Counted from the stretch's first letter, positions 17,708-28,130 are shown. The stretch is DNA of 64,000 bases from Erwinia billingiae Eb661 (GCF_000196615.1 NC_014306.1:2170001-2234000), one strand, 5' to 3'. Notes: a model not told the origin generated them from the letters alone. Translations and numbers: made by a program.

Positions 17708-18598
17708 ATGTTCCACCCGGGTGAAGGACTGGCGCAGCAGAAGGCGGGGTATGGTGCGGTGCGGGCAGCCGTCTATCCGAACATGCCCGATCAGCACCGG
17801 CAATTTTACGCCGGGCTGAATGCCTTTTACTTGTCGGCGCTGGATGAAACGGGCTTTCCCGTCGCGATGCGATTGCAGGGTTCGACCGGTTTTGTTGATA
17901 GCAATGATGGGACGCGTCTGGACATTGCCCGGGAAGCGATTAACGACGCGCCACTGTTACCGCTGCTGAAGCCGGGAATGCCCGTTGGCGGGCTGGGGAT
18001 CGACTTCTCGAACAGAAGGCGCAACCGGGTGAATGGCGTGGTGGAGACGGTTAACGATCGGCAGGTCACTATCCGCGTACTGGAAAGTTTCGGTAACTGT
18101 CCGAAGTACATCCAGCGGCGGGACATCCCGGGCGGCAGCGAAGGGCGCATACCGCGCGTGGAGGTTGAACCTTTGCAGGCGTTGGATGCCGATGCCCGCT
18201 ATCTGATTGCCGCCACCGACACCTTTTTTGTTGCCAGCTATGCCCAGCGCGAGAATGGCGTGGGCGGTGTGGACATTTCGCACCGGGGAGGCCTGCCAGG
18301 CTTTATCACCGTGCAGCAGGGTAAATTACGCATCCCGGACTACAGTGGTAACCGCTATATGAACACGCTGGGCAATTTGCTGGTTGAACCGCGATGCGCA
18401 CTGCTGCTGCTGGACTTTCATCAGGGCGCTGCGCTGCATATTCAGGGACGGGCCGAGATTGAGTGGCAGTCGCCTGTGCAGGGGCTGACCGAACGTTACT
18501 GGCAGGTTGAGATTGAAAACGTCACCCGACTGCGTCAGCTGTTTCCTGCTGCCGGACTGCAGGTGGAGTTTGCTGACTCTTCGCTGGCCGCCGGATAA
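17708..18598 (+). CDS. Pyridoxamine 5'-phosphate oxidase-like FMN-binding protein
   Basis: A 296-residue protein of the PPOX/split-barrel flavin-binding superfamily. The barrel signatures are FYLSALDETGFPVAMRLQGSTGF and, later, FITVQQGKLRIPDYSGNRYMNTLGNLL, which is typical of flavin-nucleotide-binding oxidoreductases larger than PdxH. It likely reduces or oxidises a small molecule with FMN or F420-like chemistry; the substrate is unknown. It is translationally coupled to the upstream GST. The LysR-GST-PPOX arrangement suggests an inducible detoxification pair. Confidence 0.82.
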   Translation: MFHPGEGLAQQKAGYGAVRAAVYPNMPDQHRQFYAGLNAFYLSALDETGFPVAMRLQGSTGFVDSNDGTRLDIAREAINDAPLLPLLKPGMPVGGLGIDFSNRRRNRVNGVVETVNDRQVTIRVLESFGNCPKYIQRRDIPGGSEGRIPRVEVEPLQALDADARYLIAATDTFFVASYAQRENGVGGVDISHRGGLPGFITVQQGKLRIPDYSGNRYMNTLGNLLVEPRCALLLLDFHQGAALHIQGRAEIEWQSPVQGLTERYWQVEIENVTRLRQLFPAAGLQVEFADSSLAAG

Positions 18599-18602
18599 CG
18601 GG

Positions 18603-18636
18603 CATAAAAAAGGGCGACATCACGTCGCCCTTATTC
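18603..18636. terminator. Bidirectional terminator, PPOX gene / dtpA
   Basis: AAGGGCGAC (18610-18618) pairs with GTCGCCCTT (18624-18632), with an A-run upstream and TTATT downstream, between convergent genes. Confidence 0.8.
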
Positions 18637-18652
18637 GCTTAACCACGTTGGA

Positions 18653-20149
18653 TTAGATCTTGGCTTCTTTCAGCTCAGACTGTTGGTCGTCCTGCGTCAT
18701 GCGGTTCAGCTTAGGCGCGGTCAGCATCATCAGAATAGCAATCACACCGGTTGCCACCCCAATCTGCAAGAACACATCGCCGTAAACGTGCAGCGACTGC
18801 AGCGGATCGGTGATGTTTTCCGGCACCGCCATCAGATTCGCCACCTTACCGGCAATCATCGCAGCACCGGCAGTGGTCAGGAACCATGAACCCATAATAA
18901 AGCCCATCAGACGCTGCGGCACCAGTTGCGCCACCATCGCCAGGCCCAGGCCGGAAATCATCAGCTCGCCGACGCTTTGCAGCGCGTAGCTGAGGATCAG
19001 CCAGCTCACGGAAACGATGCCCATCTGGTTAGCGAATTTCGCGCCCAATGGCAGCACCAGGAAGGCGGCGGAGCAGAGGATCATCCCCAGCGCAAACTTG
19101 TGCGGCATCGGCATCCGATCGCCCATCTTGTTATAGATGGCGGCCAGAATCGGGCTGAAAATCATGATCCAGAACGGGTTCAGGGCCTGGAACTGCTCAG
19201 GCTCAAACGCGATACCGAGAATGCTGTGCTCAACGTTGCGGATGGCAAAGAAGTTCAGCGAGGTTGGCATCTGCATATACAGAACGAAGAACACTACCGC
19301 CTGAACCATCAGGATGAAAGCGACGATCATCTTACGACGGGCCGGCCCTTTCATGGCGAAGGCTTCTTTGGCAAAAATCAACACGATACCGGCAGCAATG
19401 ACGGCCAGCACCAGGCGCGCGATGCCCTGGTTATGCAGCAGCCAGGTTGCCAGCACCACCAAAGCCGCGACACCGACCAGCGTTGCCAGCAGTTTACCGA
19501 TGTGCAAGGGCTGGAAGTCCGGCTTGGAGCCGTAATTCTTCACCCACTTGCGGAACATCATAAAGTTGACCAGCGTCAGCAGCATGCCGACAAACGACAG
19601 TGAGAACGCCACGCTCCAGCCAAATTTCGCCGCCAGCCACGGGGTGGCGAGCATAGAGAAGAAGGAGCCGATGTTGATCGCCATGTAATACATGGTGAAC
19701 GCGCCATCCAGACGGGGATCGTCTTTGTCATAGCAGGTTGAAAGCAGGGCGGATGGGTTGGCTTTAAACAGGCCGTTACCAACGGCAATGGTTGCCATGC
19801 CGATATACACCAGGCCGACGTCATGACCTGACCAGGCGACCAGCGCGTAGCCCAGAGCCAAAACCAGCGTACCCAAAACGATAACGCGTTTGGTGCCAAG
19901 GACCTTATCGCCCAGCCAGCCGCCGACGGCAACCAGACCGTAAACCAGCGCACTGAACGAGGAGAACAGGGTGATCGAGTCGGCTTCTGACATGCCCAGC
20001 TGTTTCACCAGGTAGACGGCCATGATGCCTTGCAGGCCGTAATAACCGAAGCGTTCCCACAGTTCGACTGAGAAGATCAGGTAGAACGATTTAGGTTGCT
20101 TGAACGCATTGAGGCTGCTTGCCTCGGGATGTTTGTTTGCAGTTGACAC
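18653..20149 (-). CDS. dtpA: Dipeptide/tripeptide permease DtpA (TppB)
   Basis: Proton-coupled oligopeptide transporter (POT/PTR, MFS fold) importing di- and tripeptides. About 14 membrane segments. The proton-coupling motif [19 protein letters not shown] sits in the first helix, with [13 protein letters not shown] and the [21 protein letters not shown] signature later. I chose GTG at 20149: AGAGG lies 5 bases upstream, and the start (STANKHPE then SLNAFKQPK) matches E. coli, giving 498 aa (E. coli 500). The frame could extend to 20203. Confidence 0.95.
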   Translation of the reverse strand: MSTANKHPEASSLNAFKQPKSFYLIFSVELWERFGYYGLQGIMAVYLVKQLGMSEADSITLFSSFSALVYGLVAVGGWLGDKVLGTKRVIVLGTLVLALGYALVAWSGHDVGLVYIGMATIAVGNGLFKANPSALLSTCYDKDDPRLDGAFTMYYMAINIGSFFSMLATPWLAAKFGWSVAFSLSFVGMLLTLVNFMMFRKWVKNYGSKPDFQPLHIGKLLATLVGVAALVVLATWLLHNQGIARLVLAVIAAGIVLIFAKEAFAMKGPARRKMIVAFILMVQAVVFFVLYMQMPTSLNFFAIRNVEHSILGIAFEPEQFQALNPFWIMIFSPILAAIYNKMGDRMPMPHKFALGMILCSAAFLVLPLGAKFANQMGIVSVSWLILSYALQSVGELMISGLGLAMVAQLVPQRLMGFIMGSWFLTTAGAAMIAGKVANLMAVPENITDPLQSLHVYGDVFLQIGVATGVIAILMMLTAPKLNRMTQDDQQSELKEAKI

Positions 20150-20568
20150 TGGTACCTCTGGAGTTCGTATCCTGATTCGACATAGAAAATAAGTCGTCGT
20201 CATTCAAGGTGGGCATTCGCCGCATGATTATAAGAGTGGAAAAGCGGCGATTAATTTCGCTCATCGGGCCACATCAGGCAAGTGTTTTTTCATATGTCGC
20301 CCGCGCACCGCCCGGAAGTGTTAAAGATAAGTTAATAGCGGCGGGGCGGATGATTACACTGATAAATTCTACAACGGCGATATAAGTGGCTTAAATAAGA
20401 CGTAAGTTTATCCAACTGGCGGAGTAACCAACTTAGCGCATAAAGATAGAGCAATCTGTCGCCAGAGATTAACCCGGCAATATTAATGACCATTCGGGCG
20501 GTTTTAATCAGTCTTACAGACCCGAAAGCATCGAAAAGCGCAATTTTAGCGCAGGCGGAACGCCTGAA

Positions 20569-20584
20569 TGTGATTTAGATCACT
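20569..20584. promoter_or_regulatory. CRP-like site in the dtpA-betI region
   Basis: TGTGATTTAGATCACT matches the CRP consensus TGTGA-N6-TCACA at 9 of 10 core positions. It is 228 bases from betI and 420 from dtpA; which promoter it serves is unclear. Confidence 0.6.
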
Positions 20585-20746
20585 TTAAAATCACATATTA
20601 ATTCTTGAAAAATAAGCCTGAACCTTCCCGAGCGGCTTTACAGCTGAAATCACACATTTTTTTTGCTCTCGCAGTGATTTTTCACCGCAATGTGATTTTT
20701 ATAACATTTTACCCACGCGCGTTTTAAGCCCTGTGATTTTTTATTG

Positions 20747-20760
20747 ATTGAACGTTCAAT
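20747..20760. promoter_or_regulatory. BetI operator
   Basis: ATTGAACGTTCAAT is a perfect 14-base palindrome that resembles the known BetI-binding region of E. coli. It overlaps the -35 (TTGAAC, 20748-20753) of the betI promoter, so bound BetI would block RNA polymerase. Confidence 0.8.
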
Positions 20761-20776
20761 ATAAAAAGTCTATAAT
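20748..20776 (+). promoter_or_regulatory. betIBA promoter
   Basis: -35 TTGAAC (20748-20753), 17-base spacer, perfect -10 TATAAT (20771-20776), ending 35 bases before the betI ATG. Confidence 0.8.
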
Positions 20777-20811
20777 CCCTGTCATTCAATAGCTAAAACC
20801 GATGAAGCACG

Positions 20812-21408
20812 ATGCCAAAAGTGGGAATGAAAGCCATACGTCAGGCGCAACTGATCCGCGCAACGCTGACGGTAATCGACAGGGTGGGACTGGCCGATGC
20901 CAGTCTGGCCTTGATTGCCAAAGAGGCCGGCGTCTCGACCGGGATTGTCAGCCACTATTTTGGCGACAAGAATGGTTTGCTGGATGCCTGTATGCGTCAG
21001 ATCCTTTCCGACTTATACCTGGCGGTCGATCATCATCGGAAACAGGCGGATGACCAGCCGGCGTCGCAGATCCGCGCCATTATTGATGGCAACTTTGACG
21101 TCTCGCAGATTGCCGGGCCGGTGCTGAAAACCTGGCTGGCCTTCTGGACCAACAGCCTGCATCAGCCGGATTTGCAGCGGTTGCAGCGGATTAACGATCG
21201 TCGCCTTTATTCGAACCTGACCGCGCAGTTTGCCCGGGTTCTCCCGGCGCAGCAGGCCCGCGATGCGGGTGCCAGCCTGGCGGCACTGATTGACGGCTTG
21301 TGGTTGCGTATGACCTTAGCGCCACAGCCGATGGCAAACGGCGTAGAAAATGCCCGTGAGCTCTGTTATCAAAATCTCGCGTTGTGGCTAAACGCCGCAG
21401 CACACTAA
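20812..21408 (+). CDS. betI: Choline-responsive repressor BetI (TetR family)
   Basis: TetR-type repressor of glycine-betaine synthesis genes, released by choline. The 198-residue protein begins MPKVGMKAIRQAQLI and has the HTH LALIAKEAGVSTGIVSHYFGDKNGLLDACM (about 31-60); the C-terminal part keeps LKTWLAFWTNSLHQPDLQRLQRIN and LAALIDGLWLR of E. coli BetI (195 aa). It is the first gene of betIBA, with betB 18 bases downstream. Its operator lies on its own -35. betT, adjacent in E. coli, is not here. Confidence 0.94.
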   Translation: MPKVGMKAIRQAQLIRATLTVIDRVGLADASLALIAKEAGVSTGIVSHYFGDKNGLLDACMRQILSDLYLAVDHHRKQADDQPASQIRAIIDGNFDVSQIAGPVLKTWLAFWTNSLHQPDLQRLQRINDRRLYSNLTAQFARVLPAQQARDAGASLAALIDGLWLRMTLAPQPMANGVENARELCYQNLALWLNAAAH

Positions 21409-21426
21409 CCCCCCAAAGGAGGATGC

Positions 21427-22893
21427 ATGGCAGATATGCAACGCCGTGGACTTTATATTAATGGCCGTGAAGAATCCGGTCATGGCGAAACATTCACCAC
21501 CATCAATCCCGCCAATGGCGAAGTGCTGGCTGAGATCACCTCTGCCAGCCAGCAGGATATTGACCGTGCCGTGGCCTCGGCAGAAGCCGGCCAGCGTATC
21601 TGGCGTGGCTACACACCGGTTGAGCGTAGCCGTGTGCTGCTGAAAGCGGTTGCGCTGCTGCGTGAACGCAATCAACAGCTGGCCGAGCTGGAAACTGCCG
21701 ATACCGGTAAGCCCATCAGCGAAACGGCGGCGGTCGATATCGTCACCGGTGCTGACGTGCTGGAATACTACGCCGGTCTGGCGGTTGCAGTAGAGGGCGA
21801 ATCCATTCCTCTGCGCGACAGCGCGCTGGTTTATACCCGCCGCGAGCCGCTGGGCGTCTGTGCCGGTATTGGCGCGTGGAACTACCCGATTCAGATTGCC
21901 CTGTGGAAAAGTGCCCCGGCGCTGGCCACCGGCAACGCGATGATCTTCAAGCCAAGCGAAGTCACGCCGTTAAGCGTGCTGGAACTGGCCAAAATCTTCA
22001 CCGAAGCCGGTCTGCCGGATGGCGTGTTTAACGTGGTTCAGGGCGCAGGCCCGGTCGGCCAGGGTCTCAGCCAGCATCCAAAAATTGCCAAAGTCTCCTT
22101 CACCGGGGAAGTGAAAACCGGTAAACGCGTCATGGCGGATGCGGCACTGGCGAACCTGAAATCCGTCACCATGGAACTCGGTGGCAAATCACCCCTGATC
22201 GTGTTTGAAGATGCCGAGCTTGAGCGTGCCGTCGACGGCGCGATGATGGCCAACTTCTACAGCAGCGGTCAGGTGTGCACCAACGGCACCCGCGTCTTTG
22301 TTCACCGTTCGCTGCTGCCGGCCTTTGAAAAACGCCTGCAGGAAAAAATGGCCGGCATCAAAGCCGGTGACCCGCTGGATCCCGAGGTCAACTTTGGACC
22401 GCTGGTCAGCGAAGGGCACTGCCAGAAGGTCGTCTCTTACCTCGATATCGGTAAAAAAGAGGGCGCGCGCGTATTGGCAGGCGGTTCACGTATGACTGAC
22501 GGCGCGTTCGCCAAAGGGTGCTACGTGGAAGCCACGGTCTTCACCGACTGCACCGATGATATGCGCATCGTGCAGGAAGAGATCTTTGGTCCGGTGATGA
22601 GCGTGCTGGTATTTGATGACGAGCAGGAAGTGATCGACCGCGCTAACAACACCGAATACGGTCTGGCAGCGGGTATTTTCACCACCTCGCTGAACCGCGC
22701 ACATCGCGTGATCCATCAGATGGAAGCGGGGATTTGCTGGGTGAATACCTGGGGCGAATCACCGGCACCTATGCCTGTCGGTGGCTATAAGCAGTCTGGC
22801 GTCGGCCGTGAAAACGGACTGGAAACGCTGCACCACTATACCCGCACCAAATCCATCCTGATTGAGATGGGCGAGTATCCTTCCGCGTTCTGA
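21427..22893 (+). CDS. betB: Betaine aldehyde dehydrogenase
   Basis: NAD(P)-dependent aldehyde dehydrogenase oxidising betaine aldehyde to the osmoprotectant glycine betaine. The 488-residue ALDH has the catalytic Glu250 (MELGGKSPL), nucleophile Cys284 ([11 protein letters not shown]), cofactor loop [11 protein letters not shown] and the C-terminal [17 protein letters not shown]. coli BetB has 490 aa. RBS AAAGGAGG precedes the start. It sits between betI and betA. Confidence 0.96.
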   Translation: MADMQRRGLYINGREESGHGETFTTINPANGEVLAEITSASQQDIDRAVASAEAGQRIWRGYTPVERSRVLLKAVALLRERNQQLAELETADTGKPISETAAVDIVTGADVLEYYAGLAVAVEGESIPLRDSALVYTRREPLGVCAGIGAWNYPIQIALWKSAPALATGNAMIFKPSEVTPLSVLELAKIFTEAGLPDGVFNVVQGAGPVGQGLSQHPKIAKVSFTGEVKTGKRVMADAALANLKSVTMELGGKSPLIVFEDAELERAVDGAMMANFYSSGQVCTNGTRVFVHRSLLPAFEKRLQEKMAGIKAGDPLDPEVNFGPLVSEGHCQKVVSYLDIGKKEGARVLAGGSRMTDGAFAKGCYVEATVFTDCTDDMRIVQEEIFGPVMSVLVFDDEQEVIDRANNTEYGLAAGIFTTSLNRAHRVIHQMEAGICWVNTWGESPAPMPVGGYKQSGVGRENGLETLHHYTRTKSILIEMGEYPSAF

Positions 22894-22926
22894 TGCGCGC
22901 GCTTTTTTTCGCAGTCTGATTTTTTT

Positions 22927-22948
22927 GCCGCGGCAGTACTGTCGCGGC
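22927..22948 (+). other. betB-betA intercistronic hairpin
   Basis: A 9-bp stem (22927-22935 with 22940-22948, one G-T pair) and 4-base loop, with no T-run, just upstream of the betA ribosome site (GGAGG). It is more likely an mRNA stability or translation element than a terminator. Confidence 0.5.
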
Positions 22949-22962
22949 TATCTGGAGGCTTA

Positions 22963-24645
22963 ATGCAGAAATTTGATTATATTATTATTGGCGCTGGTTC
23001 AGCAGGTAACGTACTGGCCACGCGACTGACTGAGGATGCTGACGTATCGGTACTTTTACTGGAAGCGGGCGGGAAAGATCACCGCTGGGACTTCCGTACC
23101 CAAATGCCAGCCGCTTTGGCTTACCCGCTGCAGGGTAAACGTTATAACTGGGCGTTTGAAACCGATCCTGAGCCGAAGATGAACAACCGCCGCATGGAGT
23201 GTGGTCGTGGTAAAGGTCTGGGTGGCTCTTCCCTGATCAACGGCATGTGCTACATCCGCGGCAACGCGATGGATTACGACAACTGGGCCAGCAAGAAAGG
23301 GCTGGAAAACTGGTCGTATCTGAACTGCCTGCCGTATTTCCGCAAGGCAGAGAAACGCGACATCGGCGAGAACGACTATCACGGTGGCGAAGGTTACCTG
23401 AGCGTCACCACGCCAAAAGCCGGCAATAATCCGTTGTTCCGTGCCTTTATTGATGCGGCCACTCAGGCCGGTCACCACGAAACGGATGACCTTAACGGTT
23501 ATCGCCAGGATGGCTTCGGCCCGATGGACCGCACCGTGACCGCCCAGGGCCGCCGTTCCAGCACCGCCAGAGGCTATCTGGACGTGGCCAAGCAGCGTTC
23601 AAACCTGACCATCGTCACCCATGCGCAGACGGACCGCATTCTGTTCAGCGGCAAAACCGCCACGGGCGTCAGCTGGTTACGCAACGGCAAAGAAGAGCAG
23701 GCGCACGCCACGCGTGAAGTGCTGCTGTGTGCCGGTGCGATTGCCTCGCCACAGATCCTGCAGCGTTCCGGTGTCGGCCCTGAAGAGTGGCTGCGCGAGC
23801 TGGACATTGACGTGGTGCATGCGTTGCCGGGCGTCGGTCGCAACTTACAGGATCACCTGGAAGTGTATATGCAGTTCCGCTGCAAAAAACCGGTCAGCCT
23901 GTATCCGTCGTTACAGTGGTGGAACCAGCCGGCTATCGGTGCCGAATGGCTGTTTAACGGCACCGGCATTGGCGCCAGCAATCAGTTTGAAGCCGGCGGC
24001 TTTATTCGCAGTGATGACAAGCCAGACTGGCCGGATCTGCAATACCACTTCCTGCCCGTTGCCATCAACTACAACGGCAGCAGCCCGGTAAAAGAGCACG
24101 GTTTCCAGGCACACGTGGGCCCAATGCGTTCGATGAGCCGTGGCCGCGTCAAGCTGACCTCGAAGCATCCGTATGCCGCGCCGTCGATCTTCTTCAACTA
24201 CATGTCTGAAGATCGTGACTGGGAAGAGTTCCGCAACGCGGTGCGTCTGACGCGTGAAATCATGCAACAGCAAGCGCTTGCCGAGTATTGCGGTGAAGAG
24301 ATCCAGCCGGGTGCACACGTGCAGAGCGATGAAGATATCGATACCTTTATCCGCGAGCATGCAGAGACCGCCTATCACCCTTGCGGTAGCTGCGCGATGG
24401 GTAACGACGAGATGGCCGTGGTCGATGCCCAGGGCCGCGTACACGGTATGCAGAACCTGCGAGTGGTCGATGCGTCGATCATGCCGCAAATCACCACCGG
24501 TAACCTCAATGCGCCAACGGTAATGATTGCCGAGAAAATGGCGGATCTGATCCGTGGCAAAACGCCGCTGGCGCTGTCCACCGCGGAATATTACCAGCTG
24601 CAGCGTGAACAGACCGAAGTGGCGATTGAAGAAGGCATTAAATAA
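22963..24645 (+). CDS. betA: Choline dehydrogenase
   Basis: Membrane-associated FAD enzyme of the GMC oxidoreductase family that oxidises choline to betaine aldehyde. The 560-residue protein opens with the FAD-binding [18 protein letters not shown] (about 4-21), has the GMC signatures [21 protein letters not shown] and [16 protein letters not shown], and the catalytic His regions [10 protein letters not shown] and [17 protein letters not shown]. The length and order betI-betB-betA match E. coli. It is the last gene of the operon, followed by a strong terminator. Confidence 0.96.
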   Translation: MQKFDYIIIGAGSAGNVLATRLTEDADVSVLLLEAGGKDHRWDFRTQMPAALAYPLQGKRYNWAFETDPEPKMNNRRMECGRGKGLGGSSLINGMCYIRGNAMDYDNWASKKGLENWSYLNCLPYFRKAEKRDIGENDYHGGEGYLSVTTPKAGNNPLFRAFIDAATQAGHHETDDLNGYRQDGFGPMDRTVTAQGRRSSTARGYLDVAKQRSNLTIVTHAQTDRILFSGKTATGVSWLRNGKEEQAHATREVLLCAGAIASPQILQRSGVGPEEWLRELDIDVVHALPGVGRNLQDHLEVYMQFRCKKPVSLYPSLQWWNQPAIGAEWLFNGTGIGASNQFEAGGFIRSDDKPDWPDLQYHFLPVAINYNGSSPVKEHGFQAHVGPMRSMSRGRVKLTSKHPYAAPSIFFNYMSEDRDWEEFRNAVRLTREIMQQQALAEYCGEEIQPGAHVQSDEDIDTFIREHAETAYHPCGSCAMGNDEMAVVDAQGRVHGMQNLRVVDASIMPQITTGNLNAPTVMIAEKMADLIRGKTPLALSTAEYYQLQREQTEVAIEEGIK

Positions 24646-24699
24646 TCACTGACTGTCGGAGCAGGGAACACTCCTGTTAGGTAAAGCCGATAGCGAAGA

Positions 24700-24729
24700 G
24701 GGCGGAATGAAAATTCCGCCCTTTTTTTT
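24700..24729 (+). terminator. betIBA terminator
   Basis: GGGCGGAAT (24700-24708), GAAA tetraloop, ATTCCGCCC (24713-24721), then a run of T. Confidence 0.9.
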
Positions 24730-24789
24730 AACCCGCCCGCGATCATTTTTTCCTATAGTAAACCTTTAGTCCATGGACCGACGCTTAAC

Positions 24790-26163
24790 ATGACCAAAGC
24801 CACCGCCTTAGCGCTGCTTGTTGCAGTGACCTTTTTTATGGAAAACCTCGACGCCACGGTGATCACCACCGCCATCCCGCAAATGGCGAAAGAGTTCAGC
24901 GTCAGTCCGGTGTCGCTGAACATCGGTATTAGCGCCTACCTGCTGGCGGTGGCGATATTTATCCCGATCAGCGGCTGGCTGGCGGACCGTTTCGGCGCGC
25001 GAACCATCTTTACCGCCGCCATCCTGATTTTTACCTTCGCCTCGATTCTCTGCGGCCTGAGCCAGGACCTGATGCTGTTTACCCTCAGCAGGATCCTGCA
25101 GGGAATCGGTGGTGCGCTGATGGTGCCGGTCGGGCGGATGGTGGTGCTGCGGGTGACGGAAAAGAAGGACATGGTCAAAACCATCGCCTTTATCACCTGG
25201 CCGGGTCTGATTGCGCCCGTTATTGGGCCGTTGCTCGGCGGAATGATCGTCAGCTACGGTCACTGGCCGTGGATTTTTTGGCTAAACATCCCGTTGGGAA
25301 TAGTGGCAATTATTGTCACCCTGTACCTGATGCCGCAGTTTAAAGCTGAAGAGAAACGGCAGTTTGATGTTAAGGGGTTCCTGCTGATCTCCTCGACCTG
25401 CACCCTGATTATCATTGCCATTGAATGCATGGGCGGCCTGTCGATGTCGCTGGGCATTCTGCTGCTGGCGCTGGGCGTGGTGTGCAGCCTGCTGGCGTGG
25501 CGTCACAGCCTGCAACATGCAACGCCGTTGCTCTCGCTGTCGATGCTACGAATTCCGACCTTCAGAAGTGCGGTGGTGGGAGGATCCTTCTTCCGGGCGT
25601 CGATTAATGCCATTCCGTTCCTGTTACCGCTGCTGTTCCAGCTGAGTTTTGGCTGGAGTGCCGCGCAGGCAGGGTCAATGGTGCTGTGGGTATTTGCCGG
25701 TAATCTGGCGATGAAACCGGCGACCACCTGGCTGATGTTCAGATTTGGTTTTAAGCGAATTCTGTTTCTTAACGGGGTGCTCAGTGTCCTTTCGATTCTG
25801 AGCTGCCTGTTTATCACCCCGGCGCAGGGATATATGTTGATCGCCGCCATCCTGTTTATTGGCGGACTGTCGCGGTCGTTGCAGTTCAGCTGTTATAACA
25901 GCATGGGATTTGCCGATGTGCCGCGTGAAAAACTGAGTGAAGCCTCGGTGATTTTCAGCATCCTGTTCCAGTTCAGCATGAGCTTTGGCATTGCCATTTC
26001 GGCGATGATCCTGCGATTTTCCATGCAGCTTGCCGGGCAAACCTCACCCAGCCAGCAGGATATTCATATCGCCTTTGCGGCGATTGCCATGCTGGTGGTG
26101 ATGTCGCTGGTGGATGTCTGGCGGCTGGAAAAGAATGCGGGAGAGAAGGTGCTGGCACGATAA
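24790..26163 (+). CDS. MFS multidrug-type transporter (DHA2 family, MdtD-like)
   Basis: A 457-residue major-facilitator exporter. The N-terminus ENLDATVITTAIPQMA with LAVAIFIPISGWLADRFGARTIF (motif A) and LSRILQGIGGALMVPVGR is typical of the drug:H+ antiporter-2 family and resembles E. coli MdtD. About 12-14 membrane segments span the whole length. The substrate is unknown. It starts 60 bases after the bet terminator, so it is probably transcribed on its own, and it ends 11 bases from convergent nth with no terminator between them. Confidence 0.85.
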   Translation: MTKATALALLVAVTFFMENLDATVITTAIPQMAKEFSVSPVSLNIGISAYLLAVAIFIPISGWLADRFGARTIFTAAILIFTFASILCGLSQDLMLFTLSRILQGIGGALMVPVGRMVVLRVTEKKDMVKTIAFITWPGLIAPVIGPLLGGMIVSYGHWPWIFWLNIPLGIVAIIVTLYLMPQFKAEEKRQFDVKGFLLISSTCTLIIIAIECMGGLSMSLGILLLALGVVCSLLAWRHSLQHATPLLSLSMLRIPTFRSAVVGGSFFRASINAIPFLLPLLFQLSFGWSAAQAGSMVLWVFAGNLAMKPATTWLMFRFGFKRILFLNGVLSVLSILSCLFITPAQGYMLIAAILFIGGLSRSLQFSCYNSMGFADVPREKLSEASVIFSILFQFSMSFGIAISAMILRFSMQLAGQTSPSQQDIHIAFAAIAMLVVMSLVDVWRLEKNAGEKVLAR

Positions 26164-26174
26164 ACCGGGGCCGT

Positions 26175-26810
26175 TCAGACCTCGGTTTTCTCACCAAACT
26201 CGCAGAGATCTTCAATCAGACAGGAGCCGCAGCGCGGCTTGCGCGCCACGCAGGTGTAGCGGCCATGCAGGATAAACCAGTGATGGCAGTCGACCTTGAA
26301 CTCGTTCGGCACCACCTTCAGCAGCTTATCCTCGACCAGCTCAACGTTCTTGCCGGGGGCAAAGTTGGTGCGATTGCAGACGCGGAAAATATGGGTATCG
26401 ACAGCGATGGTCGGCCAGCCAAAGGCGGTATTCAGCACCACGTTAGCGGTTTTGCGTCCCACACCGGGCAGCGCTTCCAGCGCGGCACGATCTTCCGGCA
26501 CCACGCCCTGATGCTGCTCGTGCAGGATGCGGCAGGTTTTGATCACGTTCTCGGCTTTGGTGTTAAACAGGCCGATGGTTTTGATGTACGCCTTAACGCC
26601 CTCCACGCCTAACGCCAGCATCGCTTCCGGCGTATTGGCCACCGGATAGAGTTTGGCGGTGGCTTTATTGACGCTGACATCGGTCGCCTGCGCGGAAAGC
26701 AGTACCGCAATCAACAGCTCAAAAGGGGAGGTAAATACCAGTTCCGTGGTGGGATGCGGGTCATTGTCCCGCAACCGGCTCAAAATTTGCTGACGTTTGT
26801 CCTTATTCAC
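26175..26810 (-). CDS. nth: Endonuclease III
   Basis: DNA glycosylase/AP lyase removing oxidised pyrimidines in base excision repair. The 211-residue protein has the helix-hairpin-helix [13 protein letters not shown] with catalytic Lys120, the second catalytic residue Asp138 ([10 protein letters not shown]), and the [4Fe-4S] ligands Cys187, Cys194, Cys197 and Cys203. All match E. coli numbering. Its start overlaps the rsxE stop by 4 bases, so it is the last gene of the rsx operon. Confidence 0.98.
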   Translation of the reverse strand: MNKDKRQQILSRLRDNDPHPTTELVFTSPFELLIAVLLSAQATDVSVNKATAKLYPVANTPEAMLALGVEGVKAYIKTIGLFNTKAENVIKTCRILHEQHQGVVPEDRAALEALPGVGRKTANVVLNTAFGWPTIAVDTHIFRVCNRTNFAPGKNVELVEDKLLKVVPNEFKVDCHHWFILHGRYTCVARKPRCGSCLIEDLCEFGEKTEV

Positions 26811-27508
26811 AGCGCGCTCGCTTTCCCTTCAGGCAGGCTTTGGGCTTCCTGAGCGGCTTTCAGCGCCGCACGTGCCTTCAGCTTGTTGTCGATAACGTAT
26901 TTGGCGGCCAGCAGCATACCGAGACCAATAAACGCGCCCGGTGGCAGCATTGCCAGCAGCATTGGCGAATCAAAATGGAACACCTGAATGCGCAGCACTT
27001 TCGCCCACGGGCCTAACAGCTGGTCTGCGCCATTGAAAATGGTGCCGTTACCGATGATCTCGCGCAGTGAACCCAACACCACCATCACGCTGGTGGCACC
27101 CAGTCCGATGAAACAGCCGTCGAGCGCCGACAGCGCAACGCTGCTTTTCGAAGCAACCGCCTCGGCGCGTCCCACCACGATGCAGTTGGTGACGATCAGC
27201 GGAATAAAGATCCCTAACGACTGATACAGGCCGTAGGCATAGGCATTGATCAGCATCTGTACGCAGCTCACCACCGCCGCAATGATCATCACGTAGATAG
27301 GAATGCGGATATCAGCAGGCACCCAACGACGTGAAGCCGAGATCGCCGAGTTGGTGCAGGTCAGCACCAGGGTCGTTGCCAGGCCGAGGCCAAGGGCGTT
27401 GGTGGCGGTCGAGGTGACTGCCAGCAGGGGACACAGCCCCAGCAGCTGAACCAGCGCGGAGTTATTCTTCCACAGGCCGCCGACAATCAGCGTTTTTGCT
27501 TCACTCAT
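26807..27508 (-). CDS. rsxE: Electron transport complex subunit RsxE
   Basis: Integral-membrane subunit of the Rsx/Rnf-type complex that keeps SoxR reduced. 233 residues with about six membrane segments, starting [31 protein letters not shown], the family opening; the frame upstream of this ATG is non-homologous. The start codon lies within the end of rsxG (8-base overlap). E. coli RsxE has 231 aa. Confidence 0.95.
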   Translation of the reverse strand: MSEAKTLIVGGLWKNNSALVQLLGLCPLLAVTSTATNALGLGLATTLVLTCTNSAISASRRWVPADIRIPIYVMIIAAVVSCVQMLINAYAYGLYQSLGIFIPLIVTNCIVVGRAEAVASKSSVALSALDGCFIGLGATSVMVVLGSLREIIGNGTIFNGADQLLGPWAKVLRIQVFHFDSPMLLAMLPPGAFIGLGMLLAAKYVIDNKLKARAALKAAQEAQSLPEGKASAL

Positions 27509-28130
27509 TGGACTCTCCACAAGGTGACAGGGAAGCGAGCTTACCTGGCAATGTTTCAATATATAGCGTGGTGCGTTTAGAGGCGTTGACCACCGCGCGT
27601 GGGGTAATGGTCGCCCCGGTGAACTGGTCGAAGGTGCCGCCATCTTTCTTCACCGCAAACTGGGTGTCGTCTTTGCCTTTCAGCTGCACGCCGTTAAAAC
27701 TGTTGATCCAGTTCGAAATGCGCAGCTCAATTTTATCGCCAAGGCCCGGCGTTTCATGGTGTTCAACCACGCGCACGCCCAGTACTTTACCGTTAAAGTC
27801 GGCGCCAACAATCATCTTAATGGCTCCAGAATAGCCGTCCGGTGCCGTAGTCTCAACCGCAGCGGCCACCGGCTTGTCATCTTTACGCGCCAGGTAGACG
27901 TGCTGAGGGCCCGCGCCCAGCGCCGGATCGGTGACAATGTAACATTCCTGCTGAATGTGGTTATTGTACAGATCGGTCGGAACCACCTGATCCAGCAGGA
28001 TTTTTTGCTGAAGTTCGGTCTGATGATCGATGGTTGGCTTGGTGACATTATTAATTATCGCCGTCACGCCGGTGGTCACGGCAGCGAAAACCGCCAGCGT
28101 GACGCCGTTTTTACGAATCGCATCCAGCAT
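27501..28130 (-). CDS. rsxG: Electron transport complex subunit RsxG (covalent FMN)
   Basis: Membrane-anchored subunit with a periplasmic FMN domain. The 209-residue protein has one N-terminal membrane helix (about 9-29) and [12 protein letters not shown] near residue 177, where the second Thr of the (S/T)GAT motif carries covalent FMN in RnfG homologues. It overlaps rsxD by 1 base and rsxE by 8, consistent with translational coupling. E. coli RsxG has 206 aa. Confidence 0.96.
   Translation of the reverse strand: MLDAIRKNGVTLAVFAAVTTGVTAIINNVTKPTIDHQTELQQKILLDQVVPTDLYNNHIQQECYIVTDPALGAGPQHVYLARKDDKPVAAAVETTAPDGYSGAIKMIVGADFNGKVLGVRVVEHHETPGLGDKIELRISNWINSFNGVQLKGKDDTQFAVKKDGGTFDQFTGATITPRAVVNASKRTTLYIETLPGKLASLSPCGESNE

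Larger units (their letters stand above)
20150..20811. promoter_or_regulatory. dtpA-betI divergent intergenic region with repeated TGTGATTT
   Basis: This 660-base stretch has no supported gene. It holds five copies of the octamer TGTGATTT in 171 bases: plus strand at 20569, 20691 and 20732; minus strand at 20588-20595 and 20647-20654. It also has a GTGATTTTTCAC inverted repeat near 20674. The first copy forms a CRP-like site. The BetI operator and betI promoter lie at its right end. Confidence 0.6.

Noticed and set aside
26150..26180. Terminator between the MFS gene and nth
   Set aside because: The two convergent genes are 11 bases apart and no stem with a T-run was seen.
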